Part shown: one piece after another, positions 28,032-37,031 of the stretch
Position numbering within the stretch: the stretch's first letter is position 1
Layout of the letters: each line of letters opens with the position of its first letter
Assembly: GCF_016917355.1 (NCBI RefSeq)
Contig: NZ_CP070304.1
Location: forward strand, 3,100,001-3,164,000
Source: Glaciimonas sp. PAMC28666
Lineage (GTDB): Bacteria; Pseudomonadota; Gammaproteobacteria; Burkholderiales; Burkholderiaceae_D
Length of the DNA stretch: 64,000 nt
Reading direction: 5' to 3'
The notes under the pieces: model-generated
Database searches by the model: none
Seen by the model: the letters and a program-made list of their open reading frames with translations, nothing else
Told to the model about the DNA's origin: nothing
Translations under genes and position numbers: made by a program

Positions 28032-29459
28032 TTAGCGCCCATCAGCTCGAGCAAGCATCGTGCGCACGGCGTCACGGGCTTCGGCCGCCAGTTCGCGCAT
28101 ATCCAGGCCAGGCACAGCGCCGTTGATGACAATTTCGCGTCCGCCGATCAGCAGCGCACGCAGATGCGCAGCCCCGCCGCTGGCGACCGGGCCGATGGCC
28201 GGATCGTGCAAGCCAAAATAGCGCGGATCACGACTGAGATCATAGATCGCAATGTCAGCCGCCTGGCCTGGTGCGAGTGTTCCGATAGCGGGTAAACCCA
28301 ACACCGCAGCGCCGCCAGCAGTGCCCCAGCGCACAACATCTTCCACGGTCGCAGCATCAGCGCCCGCTTCGCCGTGACCATAGAGATATATGGGCCGTGC
28401 CGCTTCGCCTCCTTTGGCGCGTTGCATCAGCCATGCTGCGTGTACTTCCGAAATCATATCCGCGGCTTCGTTGGAGGCCGCGCCGTCCACCCCAATCGAA
28501 ATCGGCACTCCCGCATTTTCTAAAGCACGCACCGGTGCAATGCCGCTGCCGAGACGGCCGTTGCTTTGTGGGCAATGGGCAATACCCGTGCGGGTCTGGC
28601 CCATCAGCGCGATTTCGTCAGCATCGAGTTTGACCATGTGCGCAAACCAGACATCCTCGCCAACCCAGTCAACACTTTCGCAAAAACGTACCGGACTCAT
28701 TTTGTGCATACTTTGCACGCTATCCTGATAGCCCACGGTTTCCGACAAATGCGAATGCAGGCGCAAGCCGAGCCGACGCGCAACCGACGCACATTCACGC
28801 AATTCTTGCGGACGCATCGAATAAGGTGGCGTGGTTGGTGCCACCACGATGCGCCGCATCGCGTCGGGCGCGGGATCGTGATAGCGTGCTGCCAGTCGCT
28901 CAATGTCGGCCAGATAACCATCGAAGGTCTCGGCGCGCATGGCTTGCGGCAATTCGGATTCAAGTTGCCGCGTCAGGGTGGCACCGCCGCGGCACAGCAC
29001 AAAGCGCAGGCCCAGTTTTTCCGCCTCCTCGAACAGGATCGCTGAAGTGTCGAAATCTTGACCCGGGTAATACAGATAGTTGTGATCGGCCACGGTTGCG
29101 CAGCCCGATAACGCCAGCTCAATCATGCCAATGCGTGCGGCCAGCCGGAACAGTTTTGCGTCGAAAGCAGCGCGAAAGCGGTAGGGCGTGGCCGCCAGCC
29201 AAGGTGTTAGTGTGGCGTTGATTCCCAGCGGATCGCCTTTTAACAAGGCTTGAAAGAGATGATGGTGGGTGTTCACCCATGCCGGATAGATCACGCAATC
29301 GGTCGCATCCAGCGTGCGCTCGCCAGGAACCGGTACGAGGCTTCCCATTGCTGCGATGCGCCCGTCGGTGATTCGTATATCGGGCCCGGCATGGCGCGCA
29401 TCAGCACCGCGCAGGCCAGTCAGAATACCTGCCGCATTGCGGATTAGTAAGTTGTTCAC
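28032..29459 (-). CDS. Amidohydrolase, 8-oxoguanine deaminase-like
   Basis: The 475-residue protein is an amidohydrolase of the guanine/8-oxoguanine deaminase and TrzN/AtzA branch. Metal-binding motifs are clear: WVNTHHHLFQALLKG (HxH), HSHLSETVGYQD, WFAHMVKLD and IGVDGAASNEAADM (the catalytic Asp). AHCPQSNGRLGSGIAP matches the 8-oxoguanine deaminase type. It should hydrolyse an exocyclic amino group of a purine or related heterocycle and release ammonia in the cytosol. It overlaps the upstream permease gene by four bases and is the last gene of an operon with an ABC importer and a Rieske oxygenase. The exact substrate is not determined by sequence. Confidence 0.85.
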   Translation of the reverse strand: MNNLLIRNAAGILTGLRGADARHAGPDIRITDGRIAAMGSLVPVPGERTLDATDCVIYPAWVNTHHHLFQALLKGDPLGINATLTPWLAATPYRFRAAFDAKLFRLAARIGMIELALSGCATVADHNYLYYPGQDFDTSAILFEEAEKLGLRFVLCRGGATLTRQLESELPQAMRAETFDGYLADIERLAARYHDPAPDAMRRIVVAPTTPPYSMRPQELRECASVARRLGLRLHSHLSETVGYQDSVQSMHKMSPVRFCESVDWVGEDVWFAHMVKLDADEIALMGQTRTGIAHCPQSNGRLGSGIAPVRALENAGVPISIGVDGAASNEAADMISEVHAAWLMQRAKGGEAARPIYLYGHGEAGADAATVEDVVRWGTAGGAAVLGLPAIGTLAPGQAADIAIYDLSRDPRYFGLHDPAIGPVASGGAAHLRALLIGGREIVINGAVPGLDMRELAAEARDAVRTMLARADGR

Positions 29460-30250
29460 GATAGCTCGCTTTCATGCCAATGACGCAAGCAAAGCCGCGA
29501 GAGTGCAGCCATGCTCAGGAAGAGTAGCACGCCCGTGATAGCGATCAACAGAAGGGCGGCAAACATCACCGGAATATTTAACTGAAAGCCCGCCTGCAAA
29601 ATTTGATAGGCCAGACCCGCGCCGTTGCCGCCCGTGCCAGCCACGAATTCAGCGACAATTGCACCGATTAGCGCCAGCCCGCTAGAGATCCGTAAGCCGC
29701 CAAAAAAATACGGCAATGCACTCGGAATGCGCAAGCGCAACAACGTTTGCCAAGGTGTCGCCCGGTTCAGCTTGAACAAATTGAGCAAGCCAGGATTTAC
29801 ACTACGCAACCCCAATAACGTATTGGAAATGATAGGAAACAGGGCCACCATGGCAGAGCAGATCACCAGTGCTGCGGTGGGCTGCTTGACCCAGATGATA
29901 ATCAGCGGCGCAATCGCCACAATCGGCGTTACCTGCAACAGGACCGCATACGGGAAAAGACTGATTTCGATCAGCCGACTCTGCACCAGAAGGAACGCAA
30001 CGAACACGCCCAGGACCACTGCGCATAAAAAAGCCAGCGCCGTGACCTTCAACGTCACCAGCAATGCGCCAAACAGTTCGCGCCAGTTGGCGAATAACGC
30101 ATGCAGAATGTCGAGCGGGGTCGGTACCAGATAGGTGGGCACTTTCCAGGCTACACACAAGCCCTGCCACGTACCTAACAATAAAATTCCCAACAGCAGC
30201 GGCGCAAGGAAACTTAGCGCCCGCGGGTTATGGATCAATGGTAAATGCAT
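29456..30250 (-). CDS. ABC transporter permease (nitrate/taurine/pyrimidine type)
   Basis: The 264-residue protein has six predicted membrane helices and the binding-protein-dependent permease signature in ATPWQTLLRLRIPSALPYFF followed by GGLRISSGLALIGAIVAEF (EAA loop). It belongs to the SsuC/TauC/ThiX-like group that pairs with NMT1/THI5-type binding proteins. AAAAGGAAAACC upstream is a good ribosome site. It should form the membrane channel with the ATPase encoded immediately upstream and the binding protein at the head of the operon. Confidence 0.92.
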   Translation of the reverse strand: MHLPLIHNPRALSFLAPLLLGILLLGTWQGLCVAWKVPTYLVPTPLDILHALFANWRELFGALLVTLKVTALAFLCAVVLGVFVAFLLVQSRLIEISLFPYAVLLQVTPIVAIAPLIIIWVKQPTAALVICSAMVALFPIISNTLLGLRSVNPGLLNLFKLNRATPWQTLLRLRIPSALPYFFGGLRISSGLALIGAIVAEFVAGTGGNGAGLAYQILQAGFQLNIPVMFAALLLIAITGVLLFLSMAALSRLCLRHWHESELS

Positions 30251-30301
30251 GTGGTTTTCCTTTTCTTTATCGCGCGCGCTTATGCATCAAGCGCATGCCG
30301 T

Positions 30302-31129
30302 TTATGCGTCCAGCGCGTTGGCGCGGATCAGCAGGTCGGAGAGGGTTTGGCAGTATTTGACAAACTCAGGCGAAACCCGAAATGCCTCATCGCGATGTGC
30401 CGGTCCGTCAATGTTTACCTCGGCAATCACGCGACCGGGGCGTGCGCCCATCACCACCACTTTCGTCGACAAAAAGACCGCTTCGTAAATGCTATGCGTG
30501 ACGAACACCACGGTCAGATCCTGTTTGCTCCAGAGATCGCGCAGATCGGCGTCAAGCTTGTTACGGGTGAATTCATCCAACGCACCAAACGGCTCATCCA
30601 TTAGCAATAAATTAGGTTCAGTGGCCAGTGCGCGCGCAATCGAAGCGCGCATCTGCATACCGCCTGAAAGCTCGCGTGGCCATGCGTTGTGAAATTTGGA
30701 CAGGCCTACCATCTCCAGCGCACGCGCCACCCGCGCTTCGCTTTCGAAGGCTGGTATCCCCGCCAGATCGAGCGGCAGGCGGGTGTTGGCGGCAACGCTT
30801 GCCCACGGCATCAGCGTGGCTTCCTGAAACACCATCGACATGCCGCGGCCGGGGTGGCGCAGCGGAATAACGCCCTCGTTCCACCACCGCACATGACCGG
30901 CGCTCGGTTGATCGAGACCCGCAAACATGCGCAGCAGCGTACTCTTTCCACACCCGGATGGACCGAGCAAGGACACAAATTCACGGCGCTTGATGGCGAG
31001 ACGCACCTCATTGAGCGCATGGGTTCCGTTGGGATAAGTCTTTTCGATCTTGTTGGCGTACAGCACCGTATCGGCATCTGGATTGACCGCGTTTTCCGCA
31101 GGCGCGACCGGATTGGATTTCATCAGCAT
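30302..31129 (-). CDS. ABC transporter ATPase (nitrate/taurine/pyrimidine type)
   Basis: The ATG at 31129 follows AAAGGAGAA, and the product is 275 residues. It has Walker A GPSGCGKSTLLRM, the Q-loop in MVFQEATLMPWASV, the signature LSGGMQMRASIARAL, Walker B LLLMDEPFGALDEFTR and the H-loop VFVTHSIYEAVFLS. This is the SsuB/TauB/ThiZ-like group. It supplies energy for the importer formed with the adjacent permease and the binding protein. A longer frame upstream would run into the Rieske gene and is not needed. Confidence 0.94.
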   Translation of the reverse strand: MLMKSNPVAPAENAVNPDADTVLYANKIEKTYPNGTHALNEVRLAIKRREFVSLLGPSGCGKSTLLRMFAGLDQPSAGHVRWWNEGVIPLRHPGRGMSMVFQEATLMPWASVAANTRLPLDLAGIPAFESEARVARALEMVGLSKFHNAWPRELSGGMQMRASIARALATEPNLLLMDEPFGALDEFTRNKLDADLRDLWSKQDLTVVFVTHSIYEAVFLSTKVVVMGARPGRVIAEVNIDGPAHRDEAFRVSPEFVKYCQTLSDLLIRANALDA

Positions 31130-31151
31130 AGCGTTCTCCTTTACGGTCGGG

Positions 31152-32171
31152 TCAGGTACGAAAAACTTCGACTTCACCATGCTCAGTGAGCAAGTCCAAA
31201 AGCTGCTTGCGGATCATCAGCCCGGGTTTGTCCGACGGCATATGAAACTCCACGCGGCGGCGGGTATCGATACAGGCATCCGGATCGGTCGCTTCCAGTA
31301 TCTCGCGGTCTTCCGCGGTGATGGCTGCATCCCAATCGATCAGCGTCTGCGTGCTGACCGCTTCTTCACTATCGTTGCGGTATAACCACTGCACCAAAAT
31401 CATGCGGTCATCATCAATCGGCGTGGCACAGTTATAAATAATATGGTCGATGCCGCTGGTAGGATACATGCAACCGAAGCGGCGCGAAAAGGGCAGATAG
31501 TAGCGGTTGATCAGATGTCGATTAGTGATCGCATCGGTGGTGCCGGTAATCTGGTGGCCCGCTTCCGGGTTGCGAATCGGCACGATTGTTTCCGCTTCGA
31601 AACCGTAATCGGTATCGCGGAAAATATATGGCGCTGGTGTCGGCTGATCGAGTATCCCGAAATTTGCCTTGTGTACAAAAGAAAAATGCGCATTATCGAA
31701 TGAGTTTTCCATCATTCGCAACGGGCTGGTTTTCCACTCTTCATAGAACTGAAAAATCCGTCGATACCCCGGCGCACCATCTTCGGGGAAGTCCGGAATC
31801 GGACGGAGTGGGTCTTCCAGCGCCACCCATACGTAACCGTACTTTTCCTGACAGTGGAATGCCGGAACTTTGGCGCCAGCGGGGATGGCGCTGCCTGGAT
31901 TTTGTGGAATTCTGACGCACGCGCCGGAACAGTCGTAAGTCCAGCCGTGATAACCGCAGACAATGTTATCGCCCTCAACGAAACCCTTGGAAAGCTTTGC
32001 GGTGCGGTGGCAGCAACGGTCGCGCAGCGCCGCTGGCGTGCCGTCTTCTTTTTTCCATAATACGATATTTTCACCCAGAAGCGTGAAAGGCTTCGGCCCA
32101 TCGTCCAGACTGGTCATCGGCATTAACGCATACCAGAAGCGGCGCAGGACAGGCTGTTTTGTGACTAACAT
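31152..32171 (-). CDS. Rieske non-heme iron oxygenase, alpha subunit
   Basis: The ATG at 32171 has AAGGAGAAC upstream; the protein is 339 residues. The Rieske [2Fe-2S] site is RDRCCHRTAKLSKG and CGYHGWTYDCSG (CxH and CxxH). The mononuclear iron site is ENSFDNAHFSFVHKANFG, with the bridging Asp and two His. It belongs to the VanA/NdmA-like group of single-component-type oxygenases, which need a separate reductase; none is encoded nearby. Known members O-demethylate vanillate, N-demethylate methylxanthines, or (HpxD of Klebsiella) oxidise hypoxanthine. Position between the importer and the deaminase suggests it acts on the imported heterocycle before or after deamination; that is inference. Confidence 0.9.
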   Translation of the reverse strand: MLVTKQPVLRRFWYALMPMTSLDDGPKPFTLLGENIVLWKKEDGTPAALRDRCCHRTAKLSKGFVEGDNIVCGYHGWTYDCSGACVRIPQNPGSAIPAGAKVPAFHCQEKYGYVWVALEDPLRPIPDFPEDGAPGYRRIFQFYEEWKTSPLRMMENSFDNAHFSFVHKANFGILDQPTPAPYIFRDTDYGFEAETIVPIRNPEAGHQITGTTDAITNRHLINRYYLPFSRRFGCMYPTSGIDHIIYNCATPIDDDRMILVQWLYRNDSEEAVSTQTLIDWDAAITAEDREILEATDPDACIDTRRRVEFHMPSDKPGLMIRKQLLDLLTEHGEVEVFRT

Positions 32172-32347
32172 GGTGTTCTCCTTGCATGGCACCGAAAGGC
32201 ACCTTCAGCCGGCGTGCCAATACGGTCGCCTTCGCTGACTGGCGATGCGGGGGCACATCGCCATGACTAAATTGATTCTGAATTTGTGCGGAGTGATGAA
32301 CCTGTTTTAACGCAAACGCGCTTCATCCGAGCCCATCTCCATGCCCC

Positions 32348-33373
32348 TTAAGGCATGATCTTCAAGTCTTTAACGAAGCGGGTGGTATACGCCTGCTTCC
32401 AGTCGGTATCGGATTTCAACAATCCAGCCGACACCATGAACCTGGCCGTCTGTTCCCAGCGCGCATCAGTCATCACGCCAGCGCCCAGTTTGGCGGCATC
32501 GCCACCGTCAAAAACCTTTAACTCCTTCATGCGTTTGACCCCGTAGGCGATCTGCTCGTCGTCCATTTTTGGATTTTCTTTTTTGATCAATTCATTGCCA
32601 GCAGTCGGATCGGCCAGATAACTTTTCCAGCCTTCGATCGAGGCTTTAACAAAGCGCGCCACCACATCCGGCTTTTCCGCAATTGTCTTCTGCATCGTCA
32701 CAATGGTGCTGCCGTACGGTGGATAACCGTCATCCGCAAACAGGAAAAAATGGGTTTTTACATTGCCCTTCATCGCCTGGAACGGCTCGGAAGAAGGATA
32801 GGCTTGTTGCGCCACGTTGGGATCAGCAAAGAACGGTTGCAGATTAAAGGTATAAGCCCGCACCTGCGCATCGGTGTAGCCATACTTGGCTTCCAGCCAC
32901 GGCAACCAGGTGGCGTGTGCCGCACTGCCAGCCAAAATGGTCTTGCCCTTCATATCAGCCAGACCTTTGACGTCATCATGCGTCATCATCCCCTGCAAAT
33001 CTTTTTGAAAGGAAGTCGCAACGGTGGTCACCGGCATGCCTTTTTCGACTGCACTCAAGACCTGAAGATCGTAACCCATCAGGAAATCGGCCTGACCAGC
33101 CGCCAGCAATTGCATGCCATTGACCTGTGGACCGCCCATTTTGACGGTGACATCAAGACCGTATTTTTTGTAAATCCCTTTTGCCACAGCCTGATAGAAA
33201 CCGCCATGCTCGGCTTGCGCGTACCACGACGTTAAAAAGACAACCTTGTCATCGGCATGGACAAGTGGCGCAATCAGCGTAGCCGTAACGAGCGCGAGCG
33301 CAGTCGTCACACGGCGTAGCAAATTGCCGGGAGAGCGAGAAGGGATTGATTGACGAACGAGGGTAAGCAGCAT
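32348..33373 (-). CDS. ABC transporter substrate-binding protein, NMT1/THI5-like
   Basis: From the ATG at 33373 (CGGAGAACC upstream) the protein is 341 residues. It starts with a long signal peptide (hydrophobic core LLRRVTTALALVTATLIAPL, cleaved near VHADDK). The mature protein is a type 2 periplasmic binding protein of the NMT1/ThiY group: KVVFLTSWYAQAEHGGFYQA is very similar to the start of pyrimidine-precursor and riboflavin-precursor binders. GQADFLMGYDLQVLSAVEKG is also typical. It is the first gene of the operon and should deliver the substrate to the permease. A heterocyclic ligand is likely. The longer upstream frame has no family similarity. Confidence 0.9.
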   Translation of the reverse strand: MLLTLVRQSIPSRSPGNLLRRVTTALALVTATLIAPLVHADDKVVFLTSWYAQAEHGGFYQAVAKGIYKKYGLDVTVKMGGPQVNGMQLLAAGQADFLMGYDLQVLSAVEKGMPVTTVATSFQKDLQGMMTHDDVKGLADMKGKTILAGSAAHATWLPWLEAKYGYTDAQVRAYTFNLQPFFADPNVAQQAYPSSEPFQAMKGNVKTHFFLFADDGYPPYGSTIVTMQKTIAEKPDVVARFVKASIEGWKSYLADPTAGNELIKKENPKMDDEQIAYGVKRMKELKVFDGGDAAKLGAGVMTDARWEQTARFMVSAGLLKSDTDWKQAYTTRFVKDLKIMP

Positions 33374-33632
33374 TTCGGTTCTCCGTTGAGAAGTTGCACA
33401 CAGCAAAAGCCATGCGATAAACCGAAACACAACGGGGCCGACCTGGCGACGGAAGAAAAGTTGCAGTTTGCCTGCCAAGGCAAAAGTCGGGTCTCCGTTG
33501 CGTTCCGTAACGAACACAAGCGTCCAGATAGCAGACGCGTAACGGTCAACACATCAACCGTTACCAGAGCAATGACCCGTTATGACATCCAGTGCGGATG
33601 CACAATTGCCAGCTTCTACTCCGCAGTAGTCT

Positions 33633-33650
33633 AAGCAATCTGCGTGCCAA
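33633..33650 (-). promoter_or_regulatory. Sigma-54 (RpoN) promoter of the oxygenase/ABC operon
   Basis: Read on the minus strand the site is TTGGCACGCAGATTGCTT. It contains TGGCACG, four bases, then TTGCT, an exact match to the RpoN -24/-12 consensus. The inferred start of transcription is near 33623, leaving a leader of about 250 bases before the binding-protein gene. Sigma-54 needs an enhancer-binding activator; no clear NtrC-type palindrome is visible upstream. Confidence 0.8.
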
Positions 33651-33942
33651 TGACGGTAAAAATTGACTGTCGTGATTAAAATCAAAGAGTTACGCGGGAC
33701 GTGGTGCCGGAGAGAGTTCCCCTCTGCAATATGGCCGCGATCACGCATCAAATCTGCGCATGGATTTGATTCATCTTGGTGCGAGAAGGCGCAGGGTCAA
33801 CGAATTCATAAGTCGTGCCGGCATGGCTTATACGCCGATTTCTTCGGGCGGTGATAACAAGGAACCTGCGAGGTGCCGGTTAGGGTAGGTGCCGGTCGAT
33901 CAACCTCGTTATTTGCGGCCCGCCCGGCTTGATTCCGACCGA

Positions 33943-33972
33943 TTTACAAACTGCATCAGGTTGCTTTATACT
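33943..33972 (+). promoter_or_regulatory. Sigma-70 promoter of a short transcript
   Basis: TTTACA (33943-33948) and TATACT (33967-33972) are separated by 18 bp; each differs from consensus by one base. Transcription should begin around 33979. The terminator about 75 bp downstream delimits a small transcript. Confidence 0.6.
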
Positions 33973-33978
33973 CTTGTT

Positions 33979-34056
33979 GTCTCTGAGAAAAAGGAGAACG
34001 GGCTTGATAACCTGAATACACAAAAGCGCACAAACGGCGCAATGCCGTTTTTTTTT
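33979..34056 (+). ncRNA. Candidate small RNA of about 78 nt
   Basis: A near-consensus promoter (33943-33972) and a Rho-independent terminator (34033-34056) define this transcript, which contains no open frame longer than a few codons (an AAGGAGA is followed at once by TTG-ATA-ACC-TGA). It shows no family I recognise. It lies in the gap between the divergent sigma-54 operon and a small hypothetical gene, so it could also be an attenuated leader of the latter. Confidence 0.4.
34033..34056 (+). terminator. Rho-independent terminator
   Basis: Arms AACGGC and GCCGTT flank the loop GCAAT and are followed by a run of nine T. Found between the candidate promoter at 33943 and the gene at 34306. Confidence 0.85.
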
Positions 34057-34305
34057 CGTGCGGTCGTCTTCGTTCGCCTCATTGGGCGGCGGTGACGGGG
34101 AAGTCCTCGGACTTGCTGGTTTTCTTTTGTGTGCCAGTTTATCAACCCTGCCATTTTGCCGCCCACCCGCTTGATAACGGGATGCAGATTAATCATACAC
34201 AAAGGAAAGCACATTGTTTAATACCATCAGCTCTATTCCATTTTGTTTGCGAATCAGTCCGCACATCGCTTCGAGCAGCACCGAAATCGTTCTTGTGGTG
34301 CAAGC

Positions 34306-34710
34306 ATGAGCAAATCAATCGCAGCAGAATCGTCATCAGAATTAGAAGCATTCCATCAACCATTTTCATGGTTACCTTCCCACCATCAGCATGACGCTGC
34401 CGCACAATTTTATGCGCAGACGCTAGATGTTTGCCGCGGCGTCGAAACCTGCATTGATCTGGCGCATCTGAGCAACTCGGATCGGGGCACCGATACACTG
34501 CCGACGTTGACGATTCGCGACACTGAACGCTTGCTGCGCCTTGCATTGATGTCGTCTCGCATGCTGGGCGACGCTACTGCTGCGCGGATTGATAACCTCC
34601 TCGAAGATAACCTTCCCGAGGATAAGCTCCCCGGGCACAATATCAGCTCGCAAAAAGAGCAGACCGACGACGCGCCTGTGATGGACAAAAAACGGCACGG
34701 TGCGCGCTAA
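34306..34710 (+). CDS. Hypothetical protein
   Basis: The frame from the ATG at 34306 encodes 134 residues. The middle part reads as helices (CRGVETCIDLAHLSNSDRG and IRDTERLLRLALMSSRMLGD). The C terminus is acidic and repetitive (EDNLPEDKLPGHN). No membrane segment or signal peptide is present, and I do not recognise a family. The ribosome site is not obvious; a start further upstream at 34243 is possible. It is isolated between the small-RNA candidate and the convergent AraC gene. A real gene is likely from its length and codon use, but the function is unknown. Confidence 0.55.
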   Translation: MSKSIAAESSSELEAFHQPFSWLPSHHQHDAAAQFYAQTLDVCRGVETCIDLAHLSNSDRGTDTLPTLTIRDTERLLRLALMSSRMLGDATAARIDNLLEDNLPEDKLPGHNISSQKEQTDDAPVMDKKRHGAR

Positions 34711-34875
34711 TGGTTTTCAAAGAGCGGCTATTTGTCCTGGTGAGATGCGCTCCTGCTTACGGATTGTTGTGGTTCGTCTCGGCGCTGTTGTTACTGGACG
34801 AAGATGCGGCTATGTTGGCATTTGCGTTCTGCTAGTACTTGTTTTGAAGTAAGTCAGTGCTGAATAACTTTCCGC

Positions 34876-35847
34876 TCAGGAATGCGTAGCAAGGAGAACT
34901 TCTTGCGGCAAAACGCCAGCAGCAGAAACAGCAGAAACAGGTTGTCCGCCACGACGATATTGCCTCGGCGAACAACCCATGACGCGCTTGAACGCTGTGC
35001 TGAAGGCGCTTTCCGATTCGTAGCCGAGCGATAAGGCGATGACCGATACAGGATCACCTGAATTGACCACTTTGTCTCCGGCCAGCAGCATGCGCCAACC
35101 CGTCAGGTATTCCATCGGCGAGGTCCCGACCGTCTCTTTGAATTTCAGGGCAAAGCTGGAGCGCGACATGCCAACCAACTCCGCCAGTGCCTGTAACGTC
35201 CAGCGATGCGCCGGATCGTGGTGCATGGCATTGATGGCTGCACTCATCTGTTTATCTGCCAGGGCAAACAGCCATCCAATGCCCCCTCTCAACCCATCCG
35301 CCAGATACAGCCGCAGGGCCTGCACCAGCATCAACTGCGCAAGGTGTTGTGCCACCAAAAAGTAGCCCGGCTGCCGCTCGCGCAGCTCTTGCATCATCCG
35401 CTCCAGAGACCAGCGCAACGCGGCCCGGTCGGAATCTTTGCGGATATGCACGATCGGTGGCAATGCACCGAGCAAAATATTGGCGTGATTGCCGGTGAGG
35501 ATGAAATGGCCGCCCACCAGAAAGAAATCGCCGCCGCCATTACATACGGCGATGCCACCATCGCGTGCCGGCGCAAAAATGGCCATGGCGTCGACGGGCG
35601 TCAGGCCCATGTCGTTGGTCAGGCGGAAAGGCCGCCCGCTGGGGAGCAGAAAGCAATCGCCGGGCTTGAGCTGCACCGGCTCGGGAACACCTTCGACGGC
35701 CAGCCAACACGTGCCAGAAACCACGGCGTAACATTTGATGCCTTCATGCCGGAGGAACTGGACTGACCAATTTCCACCGGCATCAAAACCACCTGACTTA
35801 TAACTGCGCGGCTTCAACAGCGCTAACACATCTGACAGTGGATCCAT
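34876..35847 (-). CDS. AraC-family transcriptional regulator with cupin domain
   Basis: The 323-residue protein has an N-terminal cupin-like sensor of the AraC_binding type used by RclR-like regulators (VVSGTCWLAVEGVPEPVQL, then KPGDCFLLPSGRPFRL) and a C-terminal double helix-turn-helix (WTLQALAELVGMSRSSFALK and SVIALSLGYESESAFSTAFK, ending RVMGCSPRQYRR). It is divergent from the SDR gene at 35978, with 130 bp between the starts, so it most likely controls that gene. The inducer is unknown; a Cys in KPGDCFLLP lies at a position near the ligand pocket. Confidence 0.92.
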   Translation of the reverse strand: MDPLSDVLALLKPRSYKSGGFDAGGNWSVQFLRHEGIKCYAVVSGTCWLAVEGVPEPVQLKPGDCFLLPSGRPFRLTNDMGLTPVDAMAIFAPARDGGIAVCNGGGDFFLVGGHFILTGNHANILLGALPPIVHIRKDSDRAALRWSLERMMQELRERQPGYFLVAQHLAQLMLVQALRLYLADGLRGGIGWLFALADKQMSAAINAMHHDPAHRWTLQALAELVGMSRSSFALKFKETVGTSPMEYLTGWRMLLAGDKVVNSGDPVSVIALSLGYESESAFSTAFKRVMGCSPRQYRRGGQPVSAVSAAGVLPQEVLLATHS

Positions 35848-35977
35848 GGTTAACTCAGGACGATTGCAAAGATAATATGGACTCTACAGCATAGATCGTA
35901 TTCATTCAAACCCTTATCATGCTTAAAACGGCTGCCAACGCGGTCACGGCCATGCGGTAAATTTAAGGAGAGTTGCG

Positions 35978-36874
35978 ATGCGTGTCTTTGTTACTGGTGC
36001 TTCAGGTTTTATCGGTTCTGCCATCGTGCAGGAACTTATTAATGCGGGTCATCAGGTGTTAGGACTTGCGCGCTCAGACGCGGCCGCCAAGTCTCTTATC
36101 GCCGCTGGTGCCGAGGTTCATCAAGGTGATCTTGAGAATCTGGAAAGCTTGCGCAGTGGCGCTGCCCTTTCCGATGGGGTCATTCATACCGCCTTCATTC
36201 ATGACTTCTCCAAATTCAAGGAAGTCTGCGAGACGGATCGGCAAGCCATAGAGGCGCTAGGCAACGCGCTCGTCGGTTCTGATCGGCCGTTAATTGTCAC
36301 CTCTGGCACTGCGCTCCTGAAATTGGATCGCCTTGCCACAGAAGAGGATAATCCGGTGCCCGATGTCGACGCGCTTCCCCGCATCGCTTCAGAGCAGGCG
36401 GCGCGCTCGGTAGCGGCAAAGGGCGTACGCGTGTCGGTGGTGCGCCTTTCTCCCTCGGTCCATGGTGACGGTGACCACGGCTTCGTTCCGATGCTGATCG
36501 GGCTTGCGCGTGATAAGGGTATGTCGGCGTATGTCGGCGACGGTCTCAACCGCTGGCCCGGCGTGCACCGGCTCGATGCCGCCCATTTGTACCGACTTGT
36601 GCTGGAGAAATTGGGTGCAGGAGGCCGTTATCACGGCGTGGCGGATGAAGGTGTTACGTTTAAGGAGATTGCGGAAGTGATCGGACGTCGCCTCAATTTA
36701 CCCGTTGTATCCCTGTCATCGGAAGAAGCCGTCAATCATTTTGGCTGGATCGCCGCCTTTGCCGGACTCAACTGCCCGGCTTCCAGTCAGCGAACGCGGG
36801 ATCTGCTGGGATGGCAGCCAAGGCATCCGGGGCTGATTAAGGATCTTGACCGTCCGGGCTATTTTGAGGCTTGA
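35978..36874 (+). CDS. NAD(P)-dependent SDR-family oxidoreductase
   Basis: The 298-residue protein belongs to the extended/atypical short-chain dehydrogenases annotated as NAD-dependent epimerase/dehydratase. The nucleotide site is [17 protein letters not shown] (GxxGxxG). The pattern [20 protein letters not shown] with the following GDL is typical of this group. [12 protein letters not shown] and [10 protein letters not shown] follow; the classic YxxxK is not obvious, which is common in this subgroup. GGAG lies before the ATG. It is divergent from an AraC regulator, so it is likely inducible. The substrate is unknown. Confidence 0.88.
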   Translation: MRVFVTGASGFIGSAIVQELINAGHQVLGLARSDAAAKSLIAAGAEVHQGDLENLESLRSGAALSDGVIHTAFIHDFSKFKEVCETDRQAIEALGNALVGSDRPLIVTSGTALLKLDRLATEEDNPVPDVDALPRIASEQAARSVAAKGVRVSVVRLSPSVHGDGDHGFVPMLIGLARDKGMSAYVGDGLNRWPGVHRLDAAHLYRLVLEKLGAGGRYHGVADEGVTFKEIAEVIGRRLNLPVVSLSSEEAVNHFGWIAAFAGLNCPASSQRTRDLLGWQPRHPGLIKDLDRPGYFEA

Positions 36875-36957
36875 GCGAGGTATTGAATCAACGTAAATCA
36901 ACGTATTTGGTACTAACGCATTTAGATTGATCGCGTTGATTGCATTAGGCTAGGGTG

Positions 36958-36996
36958 TTAAAAAATTTGCCCCTGTCGCCAGATCATAGGCGACAG
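36958..36996 (-). terminator. Possible terminator of the small gene at 37032
   Basis: On the minus strand perfect arms CTGTCGCC/GGCGACAG with an 8-base loop are followed, after six bases, by a run of T. The gap before the T-run makes it weaker than the standard form. It lies 35 bp after the stop of the gene at 37032. Confidence 0.45.
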
Positions 36997-37031
36997 TGTT
37001 CGACGCGTATCCGATAGCGCCTCCCTCATTG

